Source: Deltaproteobacteria bacterium
GTDB lineage: Bacteria; Myxococcota; Kuafuiibacteriia; Kuafuiibacteriales; Kuafuiibacteriaceae
Assembly: GCA_016713425.1 (NCBI GenBank)
Contig: JADJPE010000005.1
Coordinates: 2,852,001 to 2,916,000 of the forward strand
DNA length: 64,000 nt
Direction of reading: 5' to 3'
Made by a program: the position numbers and the translations under genes. The notes under the pieces were generated by a model, which saw only the letters and a list, made by a program, of their open reading frames with translations, did no database searches and was not told the DNA's origin. Below are positions 62,675-64,000 of this stretch, piece after piece. Each line of letters starts with the position of its first letter. Position 1 is the stretch's first letter.

Positions 62675-64000
62675 ACCGGGGTCTTGTTCGCCGTCGAGGA
62701 CTCGAGGAAGTGCTCGACCAGCTTGACCGCGTACGCCACGCCGTCTTCTTGCTGAACAAGGGCACTCAGCGCGGCGGCTTGAGTCCGCAAGCTGGCGCGT
62801 GTGCGGGCCTCGCGGATTCCTTCGCGCAGCCTTGTGGCCGTGAGGTGGCGCCGAGGAACAGGCTTTGTCGCGACGCCGCGGCGATGAAGCCGATCGGCCC
62901 AGTAGGCGTTGTCGATCAAGTGGGGAACGGGGAACGAGGGCACGCCCGCACGTACCACGAGCATCGACGTACCCGCGCCGGCGTGATGGACAACGCACGA
63001 TGCGTGTCCGAACAGCGCCGCATAGGGGACGTATCCCGTGACGAATAGGTTTTCCGGTCCACCGCTGACGTCGAGGTCAGGCGAGGTGAGGATGACCGGC
63101 GTTGCGGCGTCGGCGGCGACTGTCCGCGCGAGAGCCAGCGTCTCCTGGCGTCGTACCCCGCCCAGGCTTCCGAAGGCGATCACGACTGGATTCGGGTGTT
63201 GCCGCACGAATCGATCGAGGGCGGGACTGAAGGCCGACAAAGAAGAGGCTGCCGTATCTCCTCGGCTGAGTCCTGGGCTGAGTCCTCGGCCGAGCTGGGC
63301 GCGGCACGGGAAGCCAGATCCCGCGTCGGCGCCGATCGGTGCCCAGTCGCCGGTGATACGCACCGTCGACGGCCAATCGGACGGCGTGTTGAGTAAACTT
63401 GGCGATGCCGCCACGAGATTCAAGTAAGGCGAAGGGGGCGCCAACAGACGGCGGTTTGCGCGGCGCAAGCCGAGATCGCGAAGGTGCTGGTCGATGACTA
63501 CGCGGACGGGTTCGACCATCTGATCGGCGGCGTGCCACCAGAACCTGGCCCACCGTCGACCCAAGTGAGGAAGCGGGCCCGGCGGCCGAGAGGCCGATGG
63601 AAGGCTTCCAGGCGTCAAGATGACGCTGACCCATGGGATTCCGAGCTGCTCTGCGGCACCCTGGCCGATCGCGTCGAGCCAGTGGACGATCACAAGGTCC
63701 GCGCCCGACATGACGTTGAGCTGATGCTCGAGCTGCCCCGGCCCTTCGCAAAGAAAGAAGCGTTGCATCAGCGTCTGGAGCTGGTCCATCGGACCTTGCT
63801 CGACCATCTCTTCGAGCACCTCGGTCAGGCGCGTCTGGGTCATGGACGCGGTGTGCCCGTGGAATTCGAATCCATGCTGTTCGAAGTGTGCCCGATGGAA
63901 TGCGTGCGATGAGACGTGGACGGCGTGGCCGCGAGCCCGCAGCCCATGGCCGAGCGCGGAGAACGGCTCGATGTCACCCTGCGACCCAGCCGTCGCGATG
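62671..64000 (-). CDS. GT1-family glycosyltransferase, 5' end outside window
   Basis: The frame is open past the window edge: beyond the ATG at 63843, codons continue upstream as SQGDIEPFSALGHGLRARGH, the standard start of UGT/MGT-type glycosyltransferases. 442 codons lie in the window. The C-terminal donor-binding half shows VVIAFGSLGG and the motif HHAGAGTSMLVVRAGVPSFPVPHLIDNAYWADRL, a typical UDP/TDP-sugar site. Such enzymes glycosylate sterols, lipids or small metabolites (family GT28/GT1, sterol 3-beta-glucosyltransferase-like). The GLSPGLSRG segment is a short repeat. The start codon is not in the window. Confidence 0.92.
   Translation of the reverse strand, partial: IATAGSQGDIEPFSALGHGLRARGHAVHVSSHAFHRAHFEQHGFEFHGHTASMTQTRLTEVLEEMVEQGPMDQLQTLMQRFFLCEGPGQLEHQLNVMSGADLVIVHWLDAIGQGAAEQLGIPWVSVILTPGSLPSASRPPGPLPHLGRRWARFWWHAADQMVEPVRVVIDQHLRDLGLRRANRRLLAPPSPYLNLVAASPSLLNTPSDWPSTVRITGDWAPIGADAGSGFPCRAQLGRGLSPGLSRGDTAASSLSAFSPALDRFVRQHPNPVVIAFGSLGGVRRQETLALARTVAADAATPVILTSPDLDVSGGPENLFVTGYVPYAALFGHASCVVHHAGAGTSMLVVRAGVPSFPVPHLIDNAYWADRLHRRGVATKPVPRRHLTATRLREGIREARTRASLRTQAAALSALVQQEDGVAYAVKLVEHFLESSTANKTPV

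Overview
The window is gene-dense, high-GC chromosomal DNA. It most resembles the Myxococcota (former Deltaproteobacteria). Supporting this are two membrane-anchored Hanks-type Ser/Thr kinases (one with an HRDVSPQN catalytic loop and PEGA-like repeats), an FHA protein, many lipoproteins, GGDEF and CheB-CheR hybrid signalling proteins and GH57 enzymes. No rRNA, insertion sequence, integrase, phage gene or CRISPR array is visible. One tRNA gene, tRNA-Leu(UAG), is present.

Layout. 1-3.6 kb: two uncharacterised proteins, a thioredoxin and a PNPOx-like flavin protein. 3.8-5.5 kb: pgi. 5.6-10.4 kb: a probable metal-uptake cluster (His-rich small protein, outer-membrane barrel, ZnuA-type binding protein, two lipoproteins) closed by a strong hairpin. 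10.6-11.3 kb: beta-carbonic anhydrase. 11.4-19.0 kb: two divergent CheB-CheR fusion proteins, one of which continues into PAS, GGDEF and EAL domains. 19-25 kb: hypothetical genes, then tig-clpP-clpX and tRNA-Leu. 25-26.8 kb: queC-queD and an FHA protein. 26.9-30 kb: a TetR regulator facing a yceI-like gene across two matched palindromes, a barrel-like protein and an AAC(3)-family acetyltransferase. 30-34 kb: a possible IucA/IucC relative and acetoacetyl-CoA synthetase. 34-39 kb: two GH57 proteins, a four-helix-bundle remnant and a GT4 glycosyltransferase. 39.3-41.2 kb: a Ser/Thr kinase.

41.3-52.2 kb is the most interesting region. It is a seven-gene, same-strand, tightly spaced operon: PAP2/inositol-phosphorylceramide-synthase-like protein, CDP-alcohol phosphatidyltransferase fused to GtrA, PgpA phosphatase fused to a large membrane domain, Bacteroides-type myo-inositol-1-phosphate synthase, an alkaline-phosphatase-superfamily enzyme, an MMPL/RND lipid transporter, and a protein that looks like an Svf1/AttH-type lipocalin. 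The first four match in kind and order the inositol-lipid cluster known from Bacteroides. The last three suggest modification, export and periplasmic transport of the product. 52.3-64 kb: a LysM protein, a GAF-GGDEF protein, an Hsp70-like/M50 protease pair, a hemerythrin-like protein, an ABC/FtsX exporter, a PEGA Ser/Thr kinase and a GT1 glycosyltransferase cut by the window end.

A second theme is short tandem repeats. More than a dozen arrays occur. Those inside genes have periods divisible by three and add in-frame tracts even inside conserved enzymes (trigger factor, acetoacetyl-CoA synthetase, ABC ATPase). Two intergenic arrays show periods that are not (16 bp; alternating 14 and 13 bp).
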